From positions 1-64,000 of the forward strand of contig NZ_JAQVBV010000010.1 of assembly GCF_028690125.1 (NCBI RefSeq): a stretch of DNA of 64,000 bases. The letters are read 5' to 3'. This DNA is from Bacteroides sp. (GTDB taxonomy: Bacteria > Bacteroidota > Bacteroidia > Bacteroidales > Bacteroidaceae). The notes beneath the pieces are model-generated. The model ran no database searches. It saw nothing but the letters and a program-made list of their open reading frames with translations, and was not told the origin of the DNA. The translations under genes were made by a program, and so were the position numbers. This document shows, one piece after another, positions 35,752-42,440 of this stretch; position 1 is the stretch's first letter; each line of letters starts with the position of its first letter.

Positions 35752-36390
35752 TTATTGTTTCACATCTGCTTCCGCCATCTCAAATACCTTCACCGGAACA
35801 AACTTTTCGGACAATACGGTTGTCTTATTCAAAGCTATCAGCCCGTTGATACTCCATTTGCAGCCTGTCCCTTCCTTGAAACGACCGATGCAACTACAAT
35901 AAGCATTTTGGATATCTTTTCCGACTGCAAGAAAATCGGCACCCGACTGAACGTGCCCACAAGACGGACATACAAATTTCCAATCACAAGGATTCTCGCC
36001 AAATCGTTCTATTAACTTAGCGCGCCATTGATGGATAGTCAATACATTTCCACCGATAATAAGAGGCTGATTACAATCTTGATAATAATTCATATACCAG
36101 TAATGGCGATCTTTCTCCCAGGCTTCAATCACTTCTTCCTTAGTGACGCCTGCAAACTTGGCATACATCTCCGCACGTTCCAGCACCCATTTGTACGTAT
36201 CGCAATACTGATGCGTACACTTAGACACTCGCTTGCAAGCAGTTGTAATTCCCATCTTAACCAAATTCGGATTTTCCTGCGGAACAATACAGGTGAACTC
36301 GTGATTGCATCCTGCGGGGTTGAAACATCCTTCGCCCGCTTCACAATCCTTCATCACATCGGCCTTTAAAGACTCTAGTCCTTTTTCCAT
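35752..36390 (-). CDS. Cys-rich zinc-ribbon phage protein (VVA0879-like)
   Basis: 212 residues. The N-terminal part has scattered Cys (CEAGEGCFNPAGCNHEFTC, CKRVSKCTHQYCDTYKW). The C-terminal part is a zinc ribbon of the pattern FVCPSCGHVQSGADFLAVGKDIQNAYCSCIGRFKEGTGCKWSINGLI, which resembles a family of phage proteins I recall under the label VVA0879. It starts shortly after the first small gene of the accessory operon. Function unknown. Confidence 0.6.
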   Translation of the reverse strand: MEKGLESLKADVMKDCEAGEGCFNPAGCNHEFTCIVPQENPNLVKMGITTACKRVSKCTHQYCDTYKWVLERAEMYAKFAGVTKEEVIEAWEKDRHYWYMNYYQDCNQPLIIGGNVLTIHQWRAKLIERFGENPCDWKFVCPSCGHVQSGADFLAVGKDIQNAYCSCIGRFKEGTGCKWSINGLIALNKTTVLSEKFVPVKVFEMAEADVKQ

Positions 36391-36426
36391 TTCGTTCTAT
36401 CTATTTACTTAAACATTAAACATTCG

Positions 36427-36609
36427 TTACCATTTGCTACCTTTCCTGTTTCGCTCCCAACTTACACCCAAACACAACCCTAAAAGATGGAGAGAAGCGT
36501 AAACTTCGGAAGATTCTCGAACCAACCGCAAACCGAAAAGCACCTCACCGGTGAAATATAGTCCGCGATACTTGCTGTATCTCCACTCACGAAACATATA
36601 TAACTTCAT
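36427..36609 (-). CDS. 60-residue hypothetical protein, first gene of accessory operon
   Basis: Starts MKLYMFREWRYSKYRGLYFTGEVLFGLRLVRESSEVYASLHLLGLCLGVSWERNRKGSKW. Basic and aromatic-rich, single short gene directly downstream (27 bases) of a perfect -7 box. It is the first possible gene of the long run to 22.4 kb. Function unknown. Confidence 0.45.
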   Translation of the reverse strand: MKLYMFREWRYSKYRGLYFTGEVLFGLRLVRESSEVYASLHLLGLCLGVSWERNRKGSKW

Positions 36610-36636
36610 ACACTTGCTTAACTTATTTTATAGACA

Positions 36637-36715
36637 CAAAGGTATCATAAAATACACATTACTCATTCTTTAATACACGTGTTTTATAACATAAATACAC
36701 ATAAGTAGTGTATTT
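36637..36715 (-). promoter_or_regulatory. promoter and operator of accessory operon
   Basis: The -7 box on the minus strand is TACCTTTG (complement of 36637-36644). The expected -33 zone lacks TTTG, which suggests a regulated promoter. Upstream lie ATACACATTACT and AATACACGTGTTTT. They are followed by an inverted repeat AAATACAC-N7-GTGTATTT at 36693-36715 containing AAGTAGTGTATT, the same 12 bases as the arm of the 22.3 kb palindrome. The region is a credible control point for all genes from 36.6 to 22.4 kb. Confidence 0.65.
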
Positions 36716-36834
36716 TGTGATTTTCGGACGGGAAAAAGAGCCAATAAACGGAGCTTCGGGGATAGAATAAGGACCGGGAGAAAAATAAAACAGAATGGAA
36801 TCAGAAAATAGGCAGTTGCCATCCCGACGAATGG

Positions 36835-36887
36835 CAGTAGGGAGTCTTCCGTCATTCAGTAGGGACACTAAAGTGCCGCAGTAGGGA
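36835..36887. repeat. three direct repeats at 22-bp spacing
   Basis: CAGTAGGGA occurs at 36835-36843, 36857-36865 and 36879-36887, each start exactly 22 bases from the last, i.e. about two helical turns. The same word in the other orientation (TCCCTACTG) is at 10908-10916. The 36,610-36,930 spacer contains no credible gene otherwise. Such regularly spaced sites usually bind a protein cooperatively. Confidence 0.7.
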
Positions 36888-36930
36888 AACTACAGCACGG
36901 CAACTGCCTGACTTCAGCCGAAAAGGCACA

Positions 36931-36972
36931 AAAAAAGAGGGAAAAGACACCGAAACCGATGCTTTTCCCTCT
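36931..36972 (-). terminator. terminator after HU-HIG gene
   Basis: Stem AGAGGGAAAAG / CTTTTCCCTCT (36936-36946 and 36962-36972) with a T-run on the minus strand (complement of 36931-36936). It is 20 bases past the HU-HIG stop and isolates that gene from the accessory operon. Confidence 0.85.
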
Positions 36973-36991
36973 CTTTTTCTACCGACAACTG

Positions 36992-37441
36992 CTATTCCAG
37001 TTCGCCACCACCGCCCGATGGGGGCGTTACGCCGCCCGAATCACCGCTTCCGCCGGACGAAACATACTGATTTTCGGTACTGATACTGATGCCGCTCACC
37101 ATATCGCGCAATGCTTTGCTGGGCATGAACGTCACCTTTACCCGTTTCACTCCGGCTTTGTCCGCCGTATCGGCACTGTCGCTCACCACGGCCGGAAGGA
37201 ACGTCCCAAAGTCGTCCAGACGCACACCGTGACCTTCGGACAGGTAGACCGCCATCGAATCGACCAGCGTGGCAATCACGCTACGCACCTGTTGCTTGGC
37301 AATGCCACTCTCCAGATGGATGATGTTCACTAACTTGTCCCACTGCACCACGTTGCCACGATTGGCCGAAGCCACATACTTCACTACCTTGTCTTTGGTG
37401 AAGTTCAACGTCATTTTCTTAATCTCTACATCTAATGCCAT
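36992..37441 (-). CDS. HU-HIG-type DNA-binding protein
   Basis: 149 residues. The N-terminal part (LNFTKDKVVKYVASANRGNVVQWDKLVNIIHLESGIAKQQVRSVIATLVDSMAVYLSEGHGVRLDDFGTFLPAV) is the HU-like fold of the Bacteroidales HU-HIG family. It ends in a Gly/Ser-rich tail with TPPSGGGG. It bends or coats DNA. Related genes are common in Bacteroidales next to DUF4248 genes and an amidase, as here except for the missing amidase. The surrounding block is visibly GC-richer than most of the prophage. Confidence 0.85.
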   Translation of the reverse strand: MALDVEIKKMTLNFTKDKVVKYVASANRGNVVQWDKLVNIIHLESGIAKQQVRSVIATLVDSMAVYLSEGHGVRLDDFGTFLPAVVSDSADTADKAGVKRVKVTFMPSKALRDMVSGISISTENQYVSSGGSGDSGGVTPPSGGGGELE

Positions 37442-37807
37442 ACGTTTCTTTCGATTTAGATTGTGAATACTCTCGTTCGTATGTCATTCGCCTGCCGGAG
37501 CCGTCGGCCGCCGTTGTCCCCACCTGCCTTGTTGCTCGGCCAAGGTGCCGTGTGCCCATCGGGGTTATCCGCAAAAGCTGCTTTGTTGCCCGACGTTCCC
37601 CTTGCGCTTTCCTTCAAAAACCACGCTCCGGGCATCTCCACCCGTGGCAGCTATACAGAGGGCAAGTAGTCGGACGAAAGCGACCGTCGCTCCGGTGACG
37701 ATTGACACTGCAAAGGTATCACAGACGGCAACCGTCGTTTTCTTCCAACCGGGCGGAAGCGGAGCGAGCGGGACGAAACGGGATGTTACGGTACCCAACC
37801 GGACGGA
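37442..37807 (-). promoter_or_regulatory. GC-rich leader with -7 box, upstream of HU-HIG
   Basis: No convincing gene is seen in this 366-base stretch. A perfect -7 box (TACCTTTG, complement of 37711-37718) points at the HU-HIG gene about 270 bases downstream. That would give a long GC-rich 5' leader. A possible 61-residue frame on the minus strand (37456-37641) lies in that leader but has low support. The long leader could hold a structured RNA. Confidence 0.4.
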
Positions 37808-38053
37808 TCAGGGTTCGTCGAAAGCAGCAAAGATAAACGCCACCACTCTGGGCGGGAGTTCCACCCGTGAAAGCGGATCGAATCCGGATGCCGAAAGTTG
37901 CTCCTTCAGTTTCGGCACACGGCCGATCCAATTATGCAGGTTCTTTCGGGCGGTACTCTGTTTGGAAGTTCCGGGGAAATAGGCTTGCGCCAACTCGGTG
38001 AATGTGTAATGCGGCAGCGAATGCCGCAACTGTTGCGAAGGTTCTTCAATCAT
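37808..38053 (-). CDS. DUF4248-family protein
   Basis: 81 residues from ATG 38053 (MIEEPSQQLRHSLPHYTF). Pattern TELAQAYFPGTSKQSTARKNLHNWIGRVPKLKEQLSASGFDPLSRVELPPRVVAFIFAAF is the Bacteroidales DUF4248 signature, a small helix-turn-helix-like protein of unknown role. An upstream in-frame Met exists at 38185 but would cover the promoter. It neighbours the HU-HIG gene, as commonly seen in this order. Confidence 0.8.
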   Translation of the reverse strand: MIEEPSQQLRHSLPHYTFTELAQAYFPGTSKQSTARKNLHNWIGRVPKLKEQLSASGFDPLSRVELPPRVVAFIFAAFDEP

Positions 38054-38082
38054 TTCTGTGAGGTTTAAGTTATTTGTTACCA

Positions 38083-38113
38083 CAAAGATACAGCGCCAAA
38101 AAGGCGATGTCAA
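38083..38113 (-). promoter_or_regulatory. promoter for DUF4248 gene
   Basis: On the minus strand: TTGA (complement of 38110-38113), 19 bases, TATCTTTG (complement of 38083-38090). Spacing and -7 box match the Bacteroidales consensus. The DUF4248 ATG is 30 bases downstream. Confidence 0.75.
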
Positions 38114-38274
38114 GCATTTGGGAAATTCTTTTTTCGCGGCACTCCGATAAAATAAAGCCGCCGTTACCCGCCAGCAGTACGGCAATTTCCTTACGCATTT
38201 TTGAAAATAGAAGAATTACGGAATTATTACTGAATCCGTGCGCACGCTTTTCGCCTTTTCAGCCATCGAAAGCC

Positions 38275-38501
38275 GACAAAACAGCCAAACCACACCCTAA
38301 ACAGCTCCGAAATTCAGCTTTTAGACAAAGAAACACCCAGTTTGACAAGAACAGACAAAAACGGACAAAAAAGACAAAATCAAAAACCACTTAAAAATCA
38401 AACTTTTACAAGAGAAAGAACAGACTTTTTGTCTGTTTGTCTATATATATAATAATAATATTGTATTGAGAAAATAATAATATATATACTGTAAAGACAA
38501 A
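38275..38501. other. candidate phage replication origin
   Basis: GACAAA occurs at 38275, 38324, 38354, 38364, 38373 and 38496 on the plus strand and, inverted (TTTGTC), at 38428 and 38436, with GACAAG at 38344. An almost pure A/T tract of about 50 bases lies at 38441-38491 between the inverted and the last direct copy. Iterons beside an AT-rich unwinding element next to a sliding clamp gene suggest an origin. No initiator gene has been matched to it. Confidence 0.55.
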
Positions 38502-38595
38502 TGAACACATTTATGTACGGTGCATCTCCTACGTCATATCCTATTAAGTCCGGCATTCAGCGCATCATAGTGTGTGCTACCTTGTGAATGATTCG

Positions 38596-38670
38596 CCCCG
38601 CACCCCGCATGGGGTATCTTTGTCAGCCACTGGCGGTGTCTGCGACCACTCTTATATAGGGGGTGCGGGG
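38596..38670. other. GC-rich inverted repeat with internal -7 box; possible small RNA
   Basis: CCCCGCACCCC at 38596-38606 is perfectly complementary to GGGGTGCGGGG at 38660-38670. Between them, TATCTTTG (about 38,614-38,621) is a perfect plus-strand -7 box, though without a good -33 element. The repeat could form a large hairpin in RNA or DNA. No credible protein gene overlaps it. A replication-control RNA is one possibility. Confidence 0.4.
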
Positions 38671-38704
38671 GTTTCCTTCCTTTGGGGTGGATGCCCCGGA
38701 CACG

Positions 38705-38741
38705 AAAAATCCCGTTAGCGGCCATGCGGCTACCAACGGGA
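38705..38741 (-). terminator. terminator after dnaN
   Basis: Stem TCCCGTT / AACGGGA (38710-38716 and 38735-38741) with inner pairing and a T-run on the minus strand (complement of 38705-38709). Lies 34 bases beyond the dnaN stop. Confidence 0.85.
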
Positions 38742-38774
38742 CAATACTACCGACTTGTGTTTACACCCTGCGGG

Positions 38775-39911
38775 TTAATCAGAGATCATCATCGGCATAA
38801 GGAGCAGGAGAATGGAATCGTCACCCTCGTGCTCGGTGGTGACACTGGCACGTGACGGGTCGGACAGACTGATGTCTACCTGATCGCTGGTGGCCGTCTC
38901 CAGCAGTGTGCGCAGGAATTCGCCTTTGAAGCCGATACGAAATGAACGGGAAATGTTGTGTGTGCCCGTCACCGATTCTTCGGCACTGGTGGAGAAATCA
39001 ATGTTCTGCGCATCCACGCTCACGCTATCGTCTTTCGGCTTCATGCCCAGGCGGATGGTACCCGCAGCTTTGTCGCTCATCACCATCACACGGCGGATGG
39101 CGGCTATCAGTTCCAGCCGGTTCACGGTGAGCGTGAAAGGATTGCCTTCCGGAATGACTGAGTTGTAGTTGGGGTAGCGTCCTTCAATCTGCCGGCAGGT
39201 GATGGTAATTCCTTCGTTTTCGGTGGTGAAATGAATGTTGGTAGCATCGAACGCCACCGATACTTCGCCCGACTTGATGCAGGTTTTCAGCACGTTGGCA
39301 ATGCCGGCAGGAAGAATGAATGCACCCGGTTCCGCTGCCACAATGTCGCTGTGAATCCAGCGGAGAAGCCGGTGCCCGTCACTGGACACGGTGGTAAGTC
39401 CTTCCTTGCGGAAATCGAAGTAGATGCCGTTCATTACAGGGCGAAGTTCATCGTTGGCGGCATAGGGAGCCAGGCGGGCGCAAATGCGGTTGAGCAATGC
39501 GCCATCAAGGGTGGTGCGGAGGGCATCGGCATCGGGAGATTCGGAAATGGGGTATTCGTTCGGAAATTCTCCCATGAATGAATAGTGCCCGTTCTGATAG
39601 CGCACTTCCACGTTGAGTGACTCGGTGTCTATCTCAAACGTTATGGGTTGCTCAGGAAGCTGTGCCAACATATCGGAGCAAATGCGCGCCGGCAGGCAGA
39701 TGGATTTCAAGCCTTCGGCTTCGCTGATGGGCAATGCCACGGTGATGGTGGTTTCGACATTGCTTCCGGTGATGGTCATCTGCGGATCTTCCCGTTCGGG
39801 GAAGTCGAGCTTCACGTTATCCAGGATAGGAAGCGTGTTTTTGGAACTGATTGCCTTTGCGGCAATGGTGAGCGCGCTGCGCATGGCGGCGGCGGAGACG
39901 GTAAATTTCAT
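38775..39911 (-). CDS. dnaN: DNA polymerase III beta subunit (sliding clamp), phage copy
   Basis: 378 residues, the usual length. Three repeated domains are evident. Recognisable parts: MKFTVSAAAMRSALTIAAKAISSKNTLPILDNV at the start, CLPARICSDMLAQLP, FRKEGLTTVSSDGHRLLRW in domain 2, RQIEGRYPNYNSVIPEG, and a C-terminal SDPSRASVTTEHEGDDSILLLLMPMMI. It encircles DNA as a processivity clamp. Its position in the phage early block, next to the origin candidate, indicates a phage-encoded clamp separate from the host gene. Its base composition is GC-richer than most of the prophage. Confidence 0.92.
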   Translation of the reverse strand: MKFTVSAAAMRSALTIAAKAISSKNTLPILDNVKLDFPEREDPQMTITGSNVETTITVALPISEAEGLKSICLPARICSDMLAQLPEQPITFEIDTESLNVEVRYQNGHYSFMGEFPNEYPISESPDADALRTTLDGALLNRICARLAPYAANDELRPVMNGIYFDFRKEGLTTVSSDGHRLLRWIHSDIVAAEPGAFILPAGIANVLKTCIKSGEVSVAFDATNIHFTTENEGITITCRQIEGRYPNYNSVIPEGNPFTLTVNRLELIAAIRRVMVMSDKAAGTIRLGMKPKDDSVSVDAQNIDFSTSAEESVTGTHNISRSFRIGFKGEFLRTLLETATSDQVDISLSDPSRASVTTEHEGDDSILLLLMPMMISD

Positions 39912-39965
39912 AATTTGATATTTTTGGGTTTGTTATTACTGAATGATTATTTATTCCTGTTATGG

Positions 39966-41015
39966 CTATACGGATTCCTTCTTTAGTTGATCTTCTATCC
40001 ACATAATAGTCATCACACAATAGTTTGCCATGTCTATCAGGGTATCCACTATGCTTTCACTTTTAACTTCGGCTCTACCTTCATTATCTAGTAATACGCA
40101 ATATCTATTTATCATTTCGCTGATACGCATATAAACCACCAATAATCCGTCTTCATCCAAGAGTTTGAAAAAGGAATCGCCGTAGTCTTGGTTCTTTCGT
40201 TGAAAGAGTTCCGCCATCCGAGTTGTGGCGGAATAGAAAGTTTTGGTTAGTATCTCACGATCTAATTCTTTAGGATTTTCGGCAATAACGATAAAGACTA
40301 CAGCCCTTGCCCACAAAGCAACTAGACTATCAAAAAGAGGATTAGAATGTCCATTATTTATTTGCACCTTGATGTCATGCAAAAGTTCTTCAAAACCTTT
40401 TATAATAGTGTTCTTATCCAGTATCCTGTAATGACCGACAAAATACTGAATATCCTTTAATTCATAATGAGTTTCCAGCCATTCCTTTACCCTATTAAAA
40501 TCAGAAATCAACTTGCTAGTCTTGATATTAGACAAATCTATCTTCCCTAATTTTATCTCACTATTAATAAACAAAGAGCGAACAATAAGACGATCTGTTT
40601 CAATCTTTTGTTTTTCCCTTCTTGCTATCACATGGTCTAGGCACTCTCTTAATAGACACTCTAAATCATCACAAGAGTACTCTCCATTCTGTACGGTAGC
40701 CCTGAGCTGATTACTGAACCCGAAGAAACTTTGTTCGAGAGCTTTTCTTTCGTCTGCCGGAACTTCTGCCTTAAATTCCAAAACATCCCCTTTGATATAT
40801 GCTTCCGGAATATCAATAATGTTTCGTCCCAATTGGCCTACTTGATACCATGTAATAGTTCTCAAGTCATTAATTACTTTATAAATAGCGACTTCCGCAT
40901 CTGCCACTTCTTTCAGGCGTTCATCGGAATAAAGCAAATGATATTCATTTGCTTTCAATTCTTCAAAAGACTTGATCTTTACGACTTGTCCTTCTTGATA
41001 CTTTGGTTTATTCAT
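39966..41015 (-). CDS. protein with C-terminal DUF1599-like domain
   Basis: 349 residues. The N-terminal 250 are helical and unrecognised. The C-terminal 90, FQRKNQDYGDSFFKLLDEDGLLVVYMRISEMINRYCVLLDNEGRAEVKSESIVDTLIDMANYCVMTIMWIEDQL, match the pattern of DUF1599, also called nucleotide modification associated domain 1, a MazG-like helical fold. This family is found with modified-DNA phages. Pyrophosphatase activity on nucleotides is possible. It precedes dnaN by 54 bases. Confidence 0.75.
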   Translation of the reverse strand: MNKPKYQEGQVVKIKSFEELKANEYHLLYSDERLKEVADAEVAIYKVINDLRTITWYQVGQLGRNIIDIPEAYIKGDVLEFKAEVPADERKALEQSFFGFSNQLRATVQNGEYSCDDLECLLRECLDHVIARREKQKIETDRLIVRSLFINSEIKLGKIDLSNIKTSKLISDFNRVKEWLETHYELKDIQYFVGHYRILDKNTIIKGFEELLHDIKVQINNGHSNPLFDSLVALWARAVVFIVIAENPKELDREILTKTFYSATTRMAELFQRKNQDYGDSFFKLLDEDGLLVVYMRISEMINRYCVLLDNEGRAEVKSESIVDTLIDMANYCVMTIMWIEDQLKKESV

Positions 41016-41075
41016 TGTTCTTTAATTTTACATTGAGCCATACGGTAGACATTCAACTATCGTATGGCAACGTGA

Positions 41076-41516
41076 TTATCCAACTATTATCCAGTCATTG
41101 GAAAACATATCCTGCCAATCAGGCACATAGTTTGTAGCCATACACCCACATTCCGAATCCGGATACACAACTAAACATTGATCTCGATAATGAATCGAAC
41201 CATCTGCACACTTGCCGATTTCTTTCTTTGCTGCATCCGGTAAGGATTGCATTTTAGGCACAATATCCGATGCGATATCAGAATTAATCTGCTTTACAAT
41301 AAAGCATTTACCGCCCCATTCCTTACGAGCAATATTAAAGCCACGTTGGAGAGCAACCAATGCTTGACCAAACGTTCCTTCTTCACCGAAGATTAACTCC
41401 ATGTTTTGAGCTGCTCCTATAACATAAGCCGTTTCAATCTCTCCTTTGGTATAATTACCACTCTGATTGCTTAGTCCGGCTGAGTATTCAACCGATTTTT
41501 CATCTAATGTTTTCAT
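41076..41516 (-). CDS. DUF2829 protein (Tad2-like anti-Thoeris candidate)
   Basis: 146 residues. The DUF2829 pattern is clear: FGQALVALQRGFNIARKEWGGKCFIVKQ, then a 50-residue insert, then CMATNYVPDWQDMFSNDWIIVG. Proteins with this domain include Tad2, which sequesters the cyclic signal molecule of Thoeris defence. The N-terminal 45 residues (KGEIETAYVIGAAQNMELIFGEEG) are an extra part. A role as an anti-defence sponge is inferred from the domain; many DUF2829 proteins are untested. Confidence 0.7.
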   Translation of the reverse strand: MKTLDEKSVEYSAGLSNQSGNYTKGEIETAYVIGAAQNMELIFGEEGTFGQALVALQRGFNIARKEWGGKCFIVKQINSDIASDIVPKMQSLPDAAKKEIGKCADGSIHYRDQCLVVYPDSECGCMATNYVPDWQDMFSNDWIIVG

Positions 41517-41557
41517 TATAATATTAGGGTTTTACAAAGCCGCCCAAGGCTGATTCT

Positions 41558-41812
41558 TTACTCTTTCTCTTTGATGGTTTGCGGTTCTGCCTTTTGCTTC
41601 TGTTTAGTGAACACAATCATCTCCTTATCTTCTCCAATCTCAATCACCAATGATTCTTGCTTACTCTCTTTCACAATAGACTGATACCAGTGTACAAACA
41701 TTCCCATCACTTCCTGCGGGTTCATTTCTCGCGAAGCGATGGGCGAGCCATCATTCTCCTTTACATGAAGAATGATGCGCCCGCCTGCTAATTGCTCTGT
41801 TTTTACTTTCAT
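41558..41812 (-). CDS. small hypothetical protein
   Basis: 84 residues, starting MKVKTEQLAGGRIILHVKENDGSPIASREMNPQEVMGMFVHWYQSIV, with a charged tail (KQKQKAEPQTIKEKE). It lies 15 bases after the SSB-tip protein gene and may be part of the replication set. Function unknown. Confidence 0.55.
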   Translation of the reverse strand: MKVKTEQLAGGRIILHVKENDGSPIASREMNPQEVMGMFVHWYQSIVKESKQESLVIEIGEDKEMIVFTKQKQKAEPQTIKEKE

Positions 41813-41827
41813 GCTCGTAGCCGAATG

Positions 41828-42382
41828 TTAGAAAGGAAGATCATCACCAGGAATAACATGTCCTTCTGCATCGACAGTAGGGGGTGTCCACTGACCTGCA
41901 ACTTGTGCGGCCGGAGATTGACCGGCATAAGCGGTGGGTTGCTGGCGTTCAAGCGGCGTAAGAGTACCCACGCGGCTCTTATTGCTTACGTCATACTTCG
42001 CCTGTTTCTTAATGTCGTCATCGGTAGGATTATTCTTCATAAACTCGGCATTGTTACGGAGGCGGGCTTCAGCGGACTTTTGGGCAGCCTCTTGAAACGA
42101 CTCGGTGTAACTTACTGAAATCTGGTGACTTGGTGCTACGTACCCTTCTTTGTCCGTATTGCGTTCCTCACAAGCCTTGCGAAAATTAGCACCCGTTTCC
42201 CATCCACGAAGGTTTAAGAATGCGCCATTGGGTTCGTTGGTGGTCTTATCCGCTGTCACGGCAATATCATTCCATCCAACCGGAATACATACGCAGTTCA
42301 TCGGCTTACCGTTTACTTCCATTGACACTACTTTTGCTCCCATTAACTGCATCAAGTTGATGCTACCTTTGTAATTTCCCAT
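41828..42382 (-). CDS. putative single-stranded-DNA-binding-like protein
   Basis: 184 residues. The first 80 (INLMQLMGAKVVSMEVNGKPMNCVCIPVGWNDIAV) are beta-rich and could form an OB-like fold. The Pro/Gln/Gly-rich linker ends in GDDLPF, the acidic-Pro-Phe tip that SSB proteins use to recruit replication partners. It is encoded beside the primase-helicase, whose own tail also ends in PLPF. A ssDNA-binding role is inferred. Confidence 0.6.
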   Translation of the reverse strand: MGNYKGSINLMQLMGAKVVSMEVNGKPMNCVCIPVGWNDIAVTADKTTNEPNGAFLNLRGWETGANFRKACEERNTDKEGYVAPSHQISVSYTESFQEAAQKSAEARLRNNAEFMKNNPTDDDIKKQAKYDVSNKSRVGTLTPLERQQPTAYAGQSPAAQVAGQWTPPTVDAEGHVIPGDDLPF

Positions 42383-42440
42383 AATTTTGAATTGTTTTAG
42401 GGGTTGATACTATGTTTATTATCTTAGAAATATCTTTTCT

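Noticed and set aside
36659..36868. Minus-strand frames of about 60-70 codons in the accessory control region
   Set aside because: Two frames overlap each other and cover the operator repeats; no conserved pattern. The region is better read as regulatory.
37435..37982. Plus-strand reading frames of 65-145 codons in the HU-HIG/DUF4248 region
   Set aside because: They are mirror frames of GC-rich sequence, overlap the minus-strand genes and their leader, lack promoters, and show no family pattern.
38534..38725. 63-codon minus-strand frame
   Set aside because: It covers the GC hairpin and the dnaN terminator and has no recognisable protein pattern.
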